Part shown: piece by piece, positions 1 to 5,715 of the stretch
How the letters are laid out: each line of letters opens with the position of its first letter
Position numbering within the stretch: position 1 is the first letter of the stretch
From: JBFXEO01 sp050180015
GTDB taxonomy: Bacteria > Bacteroidota > Bacteroidia > Bacteroidales > Tenuifilaceae
Assembly (NCBI GenBank): GCA_050180015.1
Contig: JBFXEO010000191.1
Coordinates: 1-5,715, forward strand
Direction of reading: 5' to 3'
DNA: 5,715 nt
Made by a program: the position numbers and the translations under genes
Notes under the pieces: model-generated
What the model saw: the letters and a program-made list of their open reading frames with translations, nothing else
Databases searched by the model: none
What the model was told of the DNA's origin: nothing

Positions 1-1824
1 TGGCCGTTAATGATTGGTATTGGTGAAACAACCCATTACATCGGCGATGTTATAGCGGGTGTTATTGCCACAACGGAAGAGATTGCCCGCAAGGCGGTCA
101 ATCTCATAGAAATCGACTACGAAGTAAATCGCCCTATAACAGATATGATTGAGGCTGTAAAGCCCGATAGCCCATCTGTTCACGAGGGGAAGTCAAATGT
201 GCTGGAAACCTGCTCCATTCGCTTTGGCGATGTGGAGAAAGCATTTGCCGAAGCGGCATGGACATCAAGCGATATATACGAAACCCAACGTATTGAACAT
301 GCTTTTCTTGAAACAGAAACTGCTATAGCCTTGCCCGAAGACGATGGAATTCGACTCTACAGCCAAGGACAAGGAATATATGTGGACCGTAAGCAGATTG
401 CAAAAATTTTAAATCTTCCCGAGGAAAAGGTTAAGGTTACGCTAGTTCAGAATGGCGGTGGATTTGGCGGCAAGGAGGATTTGACCGTGCAAGGACATGT
501 ATCGCTATATGCATTTTTAACCCAAATGCCCGTAAAACTTCATCTCAACAGAGATGAATCTATTAGAATGCATCCAAAACGTCACCCCGTTTGGATGAAA
601 ATGAGCCTAGCCTGTAATGCAAAAGGTAAATTCACCGCGGTTAAGCTAGAGGCTATTGGCGATACCGGAGCCTACGCATCGGTTGGAACAAAGGTGATGG
701 AACGGGTGGTTGGTCATGCAACTGGCGGCTATACCGTTCCCGCTGTTGATATTTCTGCAAAAACCGTTTACACCAACAACATTCCATGCGGGGCAATGCG
801 TGGATTTGGCGTTCCCCAGGCTGTATTTGCCATAGAGAGTTGTATCGACGATATCTGCAAGAGAGCCGGATTCAACCGCTGGAAAATCCGTTTCGACAAT
901 GCCCTGGAGGATGGATCAAAAACTGCAACAGGACAAGTGCTCCGGGGTGTTGGGCTAAAGAAAACCCTTTTGGCTGTGAAGGATCAATTCAATGCGGCTG
1001 AATACGCTGGAATTGCTACAGGGCTCAAGAATACAGGCGTTGGAAACGGAATGGTTGACGATAGCGATGTCCTCATCAAAATCATCTCCGATAAAAAGAT
1101 TGAAATTCACCACGGATGGACAGAGATGGGACAAGGCGTTCATACCATGGCCATTCAAACATTGCATCAGGAAACTGGTATCGATCCTGAACTTATTGAC
1201 GTAGTAGTTAATACCGAAGCAGGCATTCCTACCGGAATGACAACCTCCTCGCGAGCAACTGCGCTGGTTGCCAATGCAATTATCAATGCAGCAATATCGA
1301 TAAAACGCGATTTAGAGAATTCAACACTATTGCAGCTGGTTGGCCGAACCTACAAAGGAAAATTTGTTTGCGATTGGACATGCAAACCTGGGGCCGATAC
1401 CGAAAACCCAATAATTCATTTCGCTTACGGTTACGCAACCCAGGTTGTAATTCTGAACGATAATGGTGAAATTAAAAAAATTATTGCAGCACACGATGCC
1501 GGTAAAATAATGAACCAAACGCTATTCGAAGGTCAGATAGAAGGTGCCCTGCACATGGGTATGGGGTACGCACTAACCGAGGATTTACCTATGAAGGATG
1601 GATTCCCTGTTAGCTTTAAGTTCAAGGACATTGGTATTTTACGCGCCAACGAAACGCCTGAAATGGAAATTATAGGCATAGAAGAACCTGATCCCGTTGG
1701 ACCGTATGGAGCAAAGGGTATTGGCGAAATTGGCCTTGTTCCAACTGCCGCAGCCATTGCAAACGCTTTTTTTGCTTTTGATGGCGTTAAACGCACCAAG
1801 CTACCAATGAAGAGGAAGTGTTGA
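1..1824 (+). CDS. Selenium-dependent xanthine dehydrogenase-type molybdenum hydroxylase, molybdopterin-binding subunit (5' partial)
   Basis: This is the C-terminal part of a large molybdenum hydroxylase subunit that would hydroxylate a purine such as hypoxanthine or xanthine in the cytoplasm. The frame is open from base 1 and the start lies upstream, so the methionine at base 10 is internal. Residues below count from that methionine. Cofactor and active-site motifs are intact: Gln121 in SQGQG, GGGFGGKE with Glu156, AMRGFG with Arg264, EMGQGVHTM with Gln375, TSSRATA near 412-418, and GAKGIGE with Glu573. By alignment from memory these match bovine xanthine oxidase Gln767, Glu802, Arg880, Gln1040 and Glu1261, and the Glu/Arg pair favours a purine substrate. 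The run HFAYGYATQVVILND (470-484) and the SsnA neighbour point to the selenium-dependent XdhD/Se-XDH branch. In that branch selenium is a labile cofactor ligand, so no in-frame TGA is expected and none occurs. About 150 residues of the molybdopterin region, and any fused 2Fe-2S domain, are missing to the left. The selenium assignment is by family only. Confidence 0.9.
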   Translation, partial: WPLMIGIGETTHYIGDVIAGVIATTEEIARKAVNLIEIDYEVNRPITDMIEAVKPDSPSVHEGKSNVLETCSIRFGDVEKAFAEAAWTSSDIYETQRIEHAFLETETAIALPEDDGIRLYSQGQGIYVDRKQIAKILNLPEEKVKVTLVQNGGGFGGKEDLTVQGHVSLYAFLTQMPVKLHLNRDESIRMHPKRHPVWMKMSLACNAKGKFTAVKLEAIGDTGAYASVGTKVMERVVGHATGGYTVPAVDISAKTVYTNNIPCGAMRGFGVPQAVFAIESCIDDICKRAGFNRWKIRFDNALEDGSKTATGQVLRGVGLKKTLLAVKDQFNAAEYAGIATGLKNTGVGNGMVDDSDVLIKIISDKKIEIHHGWTEMGQGVHTMAIQTLHQETGIDPELIDVVVNTEAGIPTGMTTSSRATALVANAIINAAISIKRDLENSTLLQLVGRTYKGKFVCDWTCKPGADTENPIIHFAYGYATQVVILNDNGEIKKIIAAHDAGKIMNQTLFEGQIEGALHMGMGYALTEDLPMKDGFPVSFKFKDIGILRANETPEMEIIGIEEPDPVGPYGAKGIGEIGLVPTAAAIANAFFAFDGVKRTKLPMKRKC

Positions 1825-1888
1825 TCGTCGGTTGAAAATATCATTTAACTTAGTCTGTTAACCTAATTACTAAAAACAATACACTAAA

Positions 1889-3151
1889 ATGAGTATTCTT
1901 CTCAAAAATGCGATATACGTAAACTGGCAAACGCTAGAGTTCAGGCACACCAATATTATTGTTGAAGGCGGTAAAATTCAACTTGCTGATGATAGCAATA
2001 TTCCAAACGAGCAGCCCGACATTATTGACTGTACTGGCAAAATAGTAACAAAATCGTTCGCTGTAGGCCATCATCATGCTTACTCTGCATTGTCACGAGG
2101 AATGGGTGTTCCAAAAAAATCACCAGCAAATTTCTACGAAATTCTAAAATACGTTTGGTGGACACTCGACAAATGTTTGACCAAAGAGATGGTTGAGTAC
2201 AGCGGACTTGTTACCGCAATGGCTTGCGCAAAATCGGGCGCTACATTCGCCATCGACCATCATGCATCGCCTTATGCAGTTAGGGGTTCTTTGGGCATTC
2301 TGGCTGAAGCATTCGACACTGTTGGCGTTGGTCATTTGCTTTGCTACGAAATCAGCGACCGCGATGGTGATAAAATTGCCGCTGAAGGACTTGAAGAAAC
2401 AGACGAATACCTATCGAAAAATCAAGGTTTGGTCGGACTTCATGCCTCGTTTACACTAAGCGATGAAACCTTAAAGAAAGCATCTGCCTTAATGCAAAAA
2501 CATAAATCGGGTGTTCATATTCATGTTGCCGAAGATACCTACGATCAGGAGCATTGCTTGGAAAACTACAATACATCTGTAGTTGAAAGGTTGAACAGTT
2601 TTGGCATGTTAAATTCATCAAAATCGATACTTGTTCATTGCTTGCACTTATCGGACAACGAACGAAACCTGATCAAAAATTCACCATGCTGGTTGGCCCA
2701 AAACACCGACAGCAACTTAAACAATAACGTAGGATATTTTAGCGGCGAAGGGCTCCATAATAAAATTATGTTTGGTACCGATGGTATGCATAGCGATATG
2801 CTACGCAGCGCTCAATCATCATACTTTGTAGGTCAGAATTTCGACCCAATGAGTCCGGCGCAGGCCTACCACCGCCTCAGGAACGCGCATCGGTACTTAA
2901 AATCAAATGGATTTAAAGGCGACGGGGATGACAACCTGATTGTGCTGGATTACGACTCTCCAACTCCGGTAACACCGGAAAATTTCCTTGGCCATTTATT
3001 TTTTGGGATAAACTCGTCGCATATTCGCGATGTAATCTCCAACGGTAAGGTTATAGTAAAAAACAGAGCGCTAACAACCGTGGACGAGGAAAACATTCTT
3101 AAAGAATCTCAAAAACTGGCAAAATCACTCTGGAAATGTATGGCTAAATAG
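1889..3151 (+). CDS. ssnA: SsnA-like amidohydrolase (cytosine deaminase/chlorohydrolase superfamily)
   Basis: A 420-residue cytoplasmic metal-dependent amidohydrolase that resembles E. coli SsnA along its whole length. Shared stretches are the YSALSRGM region (65-72), WWTLDK (90-95), IDHHASP (122-128), VHIHVAEDTYD (209-219), SNLNNNVGY (275-283), GTDGMHSDM (296-304) and DYDSPTP (354-360). Likely metal and catalytic residues are His61/His63, His210 or His212, Glu215, His250 and Asp298. The exact substrate of SsnA is not securely known to me; the superfamily deaminates or dechlorinates purine- and triazine-like rings, and ssnA genes accompany selenium-dependent molybdenum hydroxylases. Two oddities stand out: the usual Pro-Gly before the first metal motif is replaced (VTKSFAVGHHH, 53-63), and the usual PGxxADL motif near the C-terminus reads GDGDDNL (344-350). 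The start matches the family N-terminus and has no Shine-Dalgarno sequence, as is normal in Bacteroidetes. It probably shares a transcript with the upstream xdh gene: the gap is 64 bases and holds no convincing terminator or promoter. Confidence 0.87.
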   Translation: MSILLKNAIYVNWQTLEFRHTNIIVEGGKIQLADDSNIPNEQPDIIDCTGKIVTKSFAVGHHHAYSALSRGMGVPKKSPANFYEILKYVWWTLDKCLTKEMVEYSGLVTAMACAKSGATFAIDHHASPYAVRGSLGILAEAFDTVGVGHLLCYEISDRDGDKIAAEGLEETDEYLSKNQGLVGLHASFTLSDETLKKASALMQKHKSGVHIHVAEDTYDQEHCLENYNTSVVERLNSFGMLNSSKSILVHCLHLSDNERNLIKNSPCWLAQNTDSNLNNNVGYFSGEGLHNKIMFGTDGMHSDMLRSAQSSYFVGQNFDPMSPAQAYHRLRNAHRYLKSNGFKGDGDDNLIVLDYDSPTPVTPENFLGHLFFGINSSHIRDVISNGKVIVKNRALTTVDEENILKESQKLAKSLWKCMAK

Positions 3152-3192
3152 GATTTAACGTAAATCATACATACAAAAACTTATAAATAACA

Positions 3193-3232
3193 AAGATGTA
3201 CGCTTCGGCAAGCATAGTGTGCATCTTTTTTT
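3193..3232 (+). terminator. Rho-independent terminator after the ssnA-like gene
   Basis: The arms AAGATGTACGC (3193-3203) and GTGTGCATCTT (3217-3227) pair over 11 positions with two G-U wobbles. The interior can also form a small GCTT-CGGC-AAGC hairpin (3202-3213). Seven T residues follow at 3226-3232. The hairpin starts about 41 bases after the ssnA stop codon and should close the xdh-ssnA transcription unit. The left flank has only a short A run, so it acts mainly on the + strand. Confidence 0.88.
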
Positions 3233-3342
3233 GAAAAAACCGTTAGCAAATATTAAATCAAAAACCTCCTAAGCCAATAAGTTTGGTTATTTCCCTTTTT
3301 TTCGTGTTTTACCACTTCCCCAAAAACTATCAACTAAATACG

Positions 3343-3350
3343 TACCTTTG
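3343..3350 (+). promoter_or_regulatory. Bacteroidetes -7 promoter element (TACCTTTG)
   Basis: TACCTTTG is an exact match to the TAnnTTTG consensus used by the Bacteroidetes primary sigma factor. It lies 24 bases before the ATG at 3375, giving a short leader of about 20 bases if transcription begins a few bases downstream. No clear TTG is seen at the -33 position (about 3319-3324 reads CCCAAA). Its place after a strong terminator and before the next gene supports a new transcription unit. Confidence 0.7.
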
Positions 3351-3374
3351 CAACAAGTAAAAAACATGTAAAGT

Positions 3375-4001
3375 ATGAATGATCAGGTATTGGTGTGGAT
3401 AGGCTACTCGGCATCAGTAATTATTGCCATATCCATGACAATGAGCTCAATAGTAAAGTTCCGATGGATTAACTTTGCAGGGGCTCTCCTATTTTCAGCT
3501 TATGGTTTTTCGATTGGAGCTCTACCTGTAGGTTTTCTGAATGGCTTCATTGTTATTACCGATGCCTACTATCTTTTCAAAATATATTCGAAGAAAGAAA
3601 TTTTTGAAGTTCTTGCGGTTCGTCCCGATAATAAATACCTGCTAAGATTTATTGAATTTCACACAAAGGATATACATAAATTTTTCCCGGGATTTAGCTA
3701 CTCGCCAAATTCCGAAACCATCAGCTTCCTGGTACTACGAAACATGGTTATTGCCGGGGTTTTTGTTGCCCAAAGGTCCGATCCCAAAACCATTGAGGTA
3801 GGGTTAGACTATGTATTACCCGAGTACCGCGACTTTAAAAACGGACGATTCGTGTACTACTGGTTGAGCAATAAATTCGCGGAAAATGGATATGTTAAGG
3901 TATGCGCCACCGGATCGAGCAAAGAGTACAACGAGTACCTCATCAAGCTAGACTTTAGAGAAGCACCCAACAACAGGTTTATTAAAATATTAGAAGCATA
4001 A
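3375..4001 (+). CDS. YgjV-like membrane domain fused to a GNAT-like domain, function unknown
   Basis: A 208-residue protein with two parts. Residues about 4-70 form three hydrophobic segments (roughly 5-24, 31-49 and 50-70). The arrangement resembles the small YgjV/Imp inner-membrane family and the three-helix SemiSWEET unit (IGYSAS, INFAGALLFSAYG, NGFIVITDAYYLFKIY). Residues about 75-208 are soluble and look like a GNAT acyltransferase fold: a strand around 117-132, then VGLDYVLPEYRDFKNGRFVY (142-161) where the acetyl-CoA loop would be, and an ending NEYLIKLDFRE (186-196) like the usual closing Tyr-x-lys-x-gly-phe-arg region. The CoA loop lacks a clean Q/RxxGxG/A pattern, so catalysis is uncertain. 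The first ATG after the promoter fits the start. The stop lies ten bases before hyuA, so the two genes are very likely co-transcribed. No substrate can be named; a role in purine or hydantoin use is suggested only by position. Confidence 0.75.
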   Translation: MNDQVLVWIGYSASVIIAISMTMSSIVKFRWINFAGALLFSAYGFSIGALPVGFLNGFIVITDAYYLFKIYSKKEIFEVLAVRPDNKYLLRFIEFHTKDIHKFFPGFSYSPNSETISFLVLRNMVIAGVFVAQRSDPKTIEVGLDYVLPEYRDFKNGRFVYYWLSNKFAENGYVKVCATGSSKEYNEYLIKLDFREAPNNRFIKILEA

Positions 4002-4011
4002 ATCAGTCCCG

Positions 4012-5448
4012 ATGAGTATTCTTATTAAAAACGGCGCAATTGTTACGGCAACCCAAGTTGCCGTAGCCGATATTTTTATTGATGATGGTAAAATCAGCAT
4101 AATTGGTAATTGTTCACATGTAAAAGCGGATAGAGAGATAGATGCCAAAGGCATGTTCATTCTGCCGGGAGGTGTTGACCCCCATGTACATTTACACTTA
4201 CCTACACCTGCCGGGTACTCATCGGACGATTTTTATAGCGGAAGCGTTTCCGCCATTTACGGTGGAACCACAACCTTTATCGATTTTGTTACACCAAGTA
4301 AAAATCAACCACTCCCCGATGCTCTTAACATTAGGATCGACGAGGCAAAAAACAGCTTGATTGATTATTCCTTCCACGTTAGCCCGGTGGACTGGAGAAA
4401 CACGTCGGAACAGGAAATGCAACAGTGCATTGATATGGGATTCCCTTCGTTCAAAATATACATGGCATATAGGGAAACCATTGGTTTAAGCGATGATAAT
4501 ATCTACCATACCATGCGAGTTGCCGGACGTAATGGTGGAATGGTAACAGCACACTGCGAGCTTGGTGATGAGGTAAACGCCTTACGCGATTTCTATGTTA
4601 GCCAAAATAAAACCTCGCCACTATACCACATGCTTTCGCGCCCATCAAGACTTGAGGCAGGGGCCGTTAAACGTGCAATTGCGCTAGCCGACCAAACCAA
4701 CTGTCCGTTATACATTGTTCACGTATCGGCAGGTGAAACATTGAAACATATCAACCAGGCACAGAAAAGCGGTCAACCAGTTTATGCCGAAACCTGTCCA
4801 CATTACCTTTTGCTTGATGAGTCAAGCTACGAGGGTGACTTTGAAAAAACGGTAAAGTTTATTGTTAGCCCACCACTACGAACCCCCGACGATATAACCC
4901 AGCTCTGGGAGGGAATTAGCAACAATATAATTCAAACAGTGGGTACCGATCACTGTCCTTTTTCTCTTAAACAAAAGGCATTCGGGCATGATGATTTCCG
5001 TAAAACACCTAACGGTGCCGGAGGCGTTGAACATCGGTTAGGGTTACTTTACACCTACGGAGTTTTACAAAACCATTTTACTATTCATAGATTAGTCGAT
5101 CTGTTTGCCACCCAACCGGCTAAAATATTCGGGTTATACCCGCAGAAAGGAGATATTGCCGTAGGTTCCGATGCCGATTTAGTTATCTGGAATCCAAATT
5201 CGGAATCAACAATATCAGTAAAAGCACACCATTCCAGAGCAGACCTGAATATTTTTGAGGGGACAAAAGTTAAAGGTGCAGCTAAATACGTAATTGTTAA
5301 CGGTAATATTGCTTTAGAAAATGGAAACCTTAACCCAGGTTTACCGAATGGTAAAGTTCTCCGCAGAAAATCACAAAAAAATACCAACCAATACTACAAA
5401 AGGCTAAGTTCCGACGATTTCTCCGCAAACAATTGCGGCAGGGTATAA
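4012..5448 (+). CDS. hyuA: Dihydropyrimidinase / D-hydantoinase-type cyclic amidohydrolase, HyuA-like
   Basis: A 478-residue cytoplasmic binuclear-metal hydrolase that opens cyclic diamide rings (hydantoins, dihydropyrimidines or related ureides). Visible ligands are His58 and His60 in GGVDPHVHL, the lysine expected to be carboxylated (Lys148 in SFKIYMAY), His181 in TAHCE, His237 in YIVHVS and Asp313 in GTDHCPF. Substrate-pocket residues of dihydropyrimidinases are also present: Tyr153, Ser287 in SPPLR and Asn334 in PNGAGGVE. This excludes a decayed copy and favours dihydropyrimidinase/HyuA over allantoinase or dihydroorotase, although the natural substrate cannot be read from sequence. Resemblance to E. 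coli HyuA is good, including SRP (209-211), ETCPHYLLLDE (260-270) and LFGLWPQKG-like FGLYPQKG (373-380). The protein continues about 25 residues past the LRRK (450-453) near which E. coli HyuA ends, in a polar Lys/Asn/Ser-rich tail. It follows the membrane/GNAT gene by ten bases with no Shine-Dalgarno sequence. Two such amidohydrolases beside a molybdenum hydroxylase indicate purine ring degradation. Confidence 0.92.
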   Translation: MSILIKNGAIVTATQVAVADIFIDDGKISIIGNCSHVKADREIDAKGMFILPGGVDPHVHLHLPTPAGYSSDDFYSGSVSAIYGGTTTFIDFVTPSKNQPLPDALNIRIDEAKNSLIDYSFHVSPVDWRNTSEQEMQQCIDMGFPSFKIYMAYRETIGLSDDNIYHTMRVAGRNGGMVTAHCELGDEVNALRDFYVSQNKTSPLYHMLSRPSRLEAGAVKRAIALADQTNCPLYIVHVSAGETLKHINQAQKSGQPVYAETCPHYLLLDESSYEGDFEKTVKFIVSPPLRTPDDITQLWEGISNNIIQTVGTDHCPFSLKQKAFGHDDFRKTPNGAGGVEHRLGLLYTYGVLQNHFTIHRLVDLFATQPAKIFGLYPQKGDIAVGSDADLVIWNPNSESTISVKAHHSRADLNIFEGTKVKGAAKYVIVNGNIALENGNLNPGLPNGKVLRRKSQKNTNQYYKRLSSDDFSANNCGRV

Positions 5449-5480
5449 AAAGACCCCAAAGGTTTTATGCTTTGAGGTTT
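5446..5480 (-). terminator. Hairpin terminator, best on the - strand, between convergent genes
   Basis: ACCCCAAAG (5453-5461) faces CTTTGAGGT (5470-5478) around an eight-base loop. Read on the - strand the stem is continuous over nine pairs with one G-U wobble and is followed directly by TTTTTATA. Read on the + strand it has a C-A mismatch and only TTTA after it. It may still end the hyuA transcript weakly, as it begins five bases after the hyuA stop codon, but its design suits a - strand gene arriving from the right. Confidence 0.65.
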
Positions 5481-5506
5481 AGTAGATCAATATTTCGGGT
5501 AAAACG

Positions 5507-5713
5507 CTAATACAAAATTCTTTTACTATTCCTGTTGAAAATATCCTTCATCAGCTTTGCAGGACTCTCGAAACGGTTGGTAAGCATCATCGCGGCAATG
5601 ATGTATGGCTAGTAACCTGCTTCCAGGTATGTTTATATGCGATAACGCTCGAAGGTTTCAGCGCTAACCTCACCCTGCGCACATGATTCACCTGAAAAAT
5701 CGGCGGGCAAGCA
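5507..5713 (-). pseudogene. 3' remnant of an unrecognised - strand gene with two in-frame stops
   Basis: Read on the - strand from 5713, one frame gives protein-like sequence on both sides of two stop codons, TAA at 5633-5635 and TAG at 5609-5611, before a final TAG at 5507-5509. The pieces are about 26 residues including GEVSAETFERYR, then TYLEAGY, then PYIIAAMMLTNRFESPAKLM and onward. Frame is kept across both stops, which suggests nonsense decay rather than a frameshift. A terminator-like hairpin shaped for this strand lies about 27 bases past the last stop, as expected for a real gene end. I do not recognise the family. The 5' part is outside the window. It could instead be non-coding sequence that happens to read well, since the stretch is short. 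Confidence 0.45.
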
Positions 5714-5715
5714 GT

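Noticed and set aside
1..1824. Selenocysteine codon or SECIS element in the selenium-dependent hydroxylase
   Set aside because: No in-frame TGA occurs before the terminal stop, and this family carries selenium as a labile cofactor rather than as selenocysteine.
1533..1844. 103-codon open frame on the - strand across the end of the xdh gene
   Set aside because: It lies opposite strongly conserved molybdenum hydroxylase motifs and its own translation shows no recognisable domain.
1832..1857. Possible promoter (TTG and TTAGTCTG) before the ssnA-like gene
   Set aside because: The -7 part has two mismatches to TAnnTTTG and the spacing to TTG is about 15 bases, too short; read-through from xdh explains expression.
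1845..1861. Small inverted repeat TTAAC-GTTAA between xdh and ssnA
   Set aside because: The stem is five AT-rich pairs with no T tract, so it is not a credible terminator and is easily expected by chance.
3265..3270. CCTCCT, resembling the 16S rRNA 3' tail
   Set aside because: It is the anti-Shine-Dalgarno sequence itself in an intergenic region, not a ribosome site, and no rRNA context is present.
3274..3286. CCAA-TTGG inverted repeat ahead of a T-rich run in the intergenic region
   Set aside because: Four base pairs are too few for a stable hairpin, and the strong terminator upstream already accounts for transcript ending.
5085..5387. 100-codon open frame on the - strand inside the hyuA-like gene
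   Set aside because: It is a shadow of a well-conserved coding region and stops short of the convergent terminator and the right-hand remnant.

Overview
The window looks like a piece of an anaerobic Bacteroidetes (probably Bacteroidales) chromosome. The reasons are a Bacteroidetes-type -7 element (TAnnTTTG) in front of one gene, no Shine-Dalgarno sequences before the starts, AT-leaning intergenic DNA and moderate GC (low 40s by eye). TGA, TAG and TAA each end one of the genes, so the standard code is in use. The assignment rests on these signals and protein resemblance, not on a database search.

From left to right on the + strand: (1) the 3' part of a molybdenum hydroxylase large subunit of the selenium-dependent xanthine dehydrogenase / XdhD type (1-1824, start outside the window); (2) after a 64-base gap, an SsnA-like amidohydrolase (1889-3151); (3) a strong intrinsic terminator (3193-3232), then a Bacteroidetes promoter element (3343-3350); (4) a small fusion protein with a YgjV-like three-helix membrane part and a GNAT-like C-terminal domain (3375-4001); (5) ten bases later, a dihydropyrimidinase/hydantoinase, HyuA-like (4012-5448); (6) a hairpin that works best as a terminator for the opposite strand (5446-5480); and (7) on the - strand, the broken 3' end of an unrecognised gene with two internal stops (5507-5713).

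The molybdenum hydroxylase, SsnA and HyuA are the same kinds of protein found together in the E. coli ygeW-xdhD region and in purine-degrading gut anaerobes. A reasonable reading is that this locus hydroxylates a purine at the molybdenum centre and then processes ring products by amidohydrolase steps (deamination and cyclic amide opening). Here the genes fall into at least two transcription units: xdh-ssnA, closed by the terminator, and membrane/GNAT protein-hyuA, with its own promoter. The least explained parts are the membrane-GNAT fusion inside a purine locus, the altered metal-site sequence of the SsnA-like protein, and the decayed gene at the right edge.
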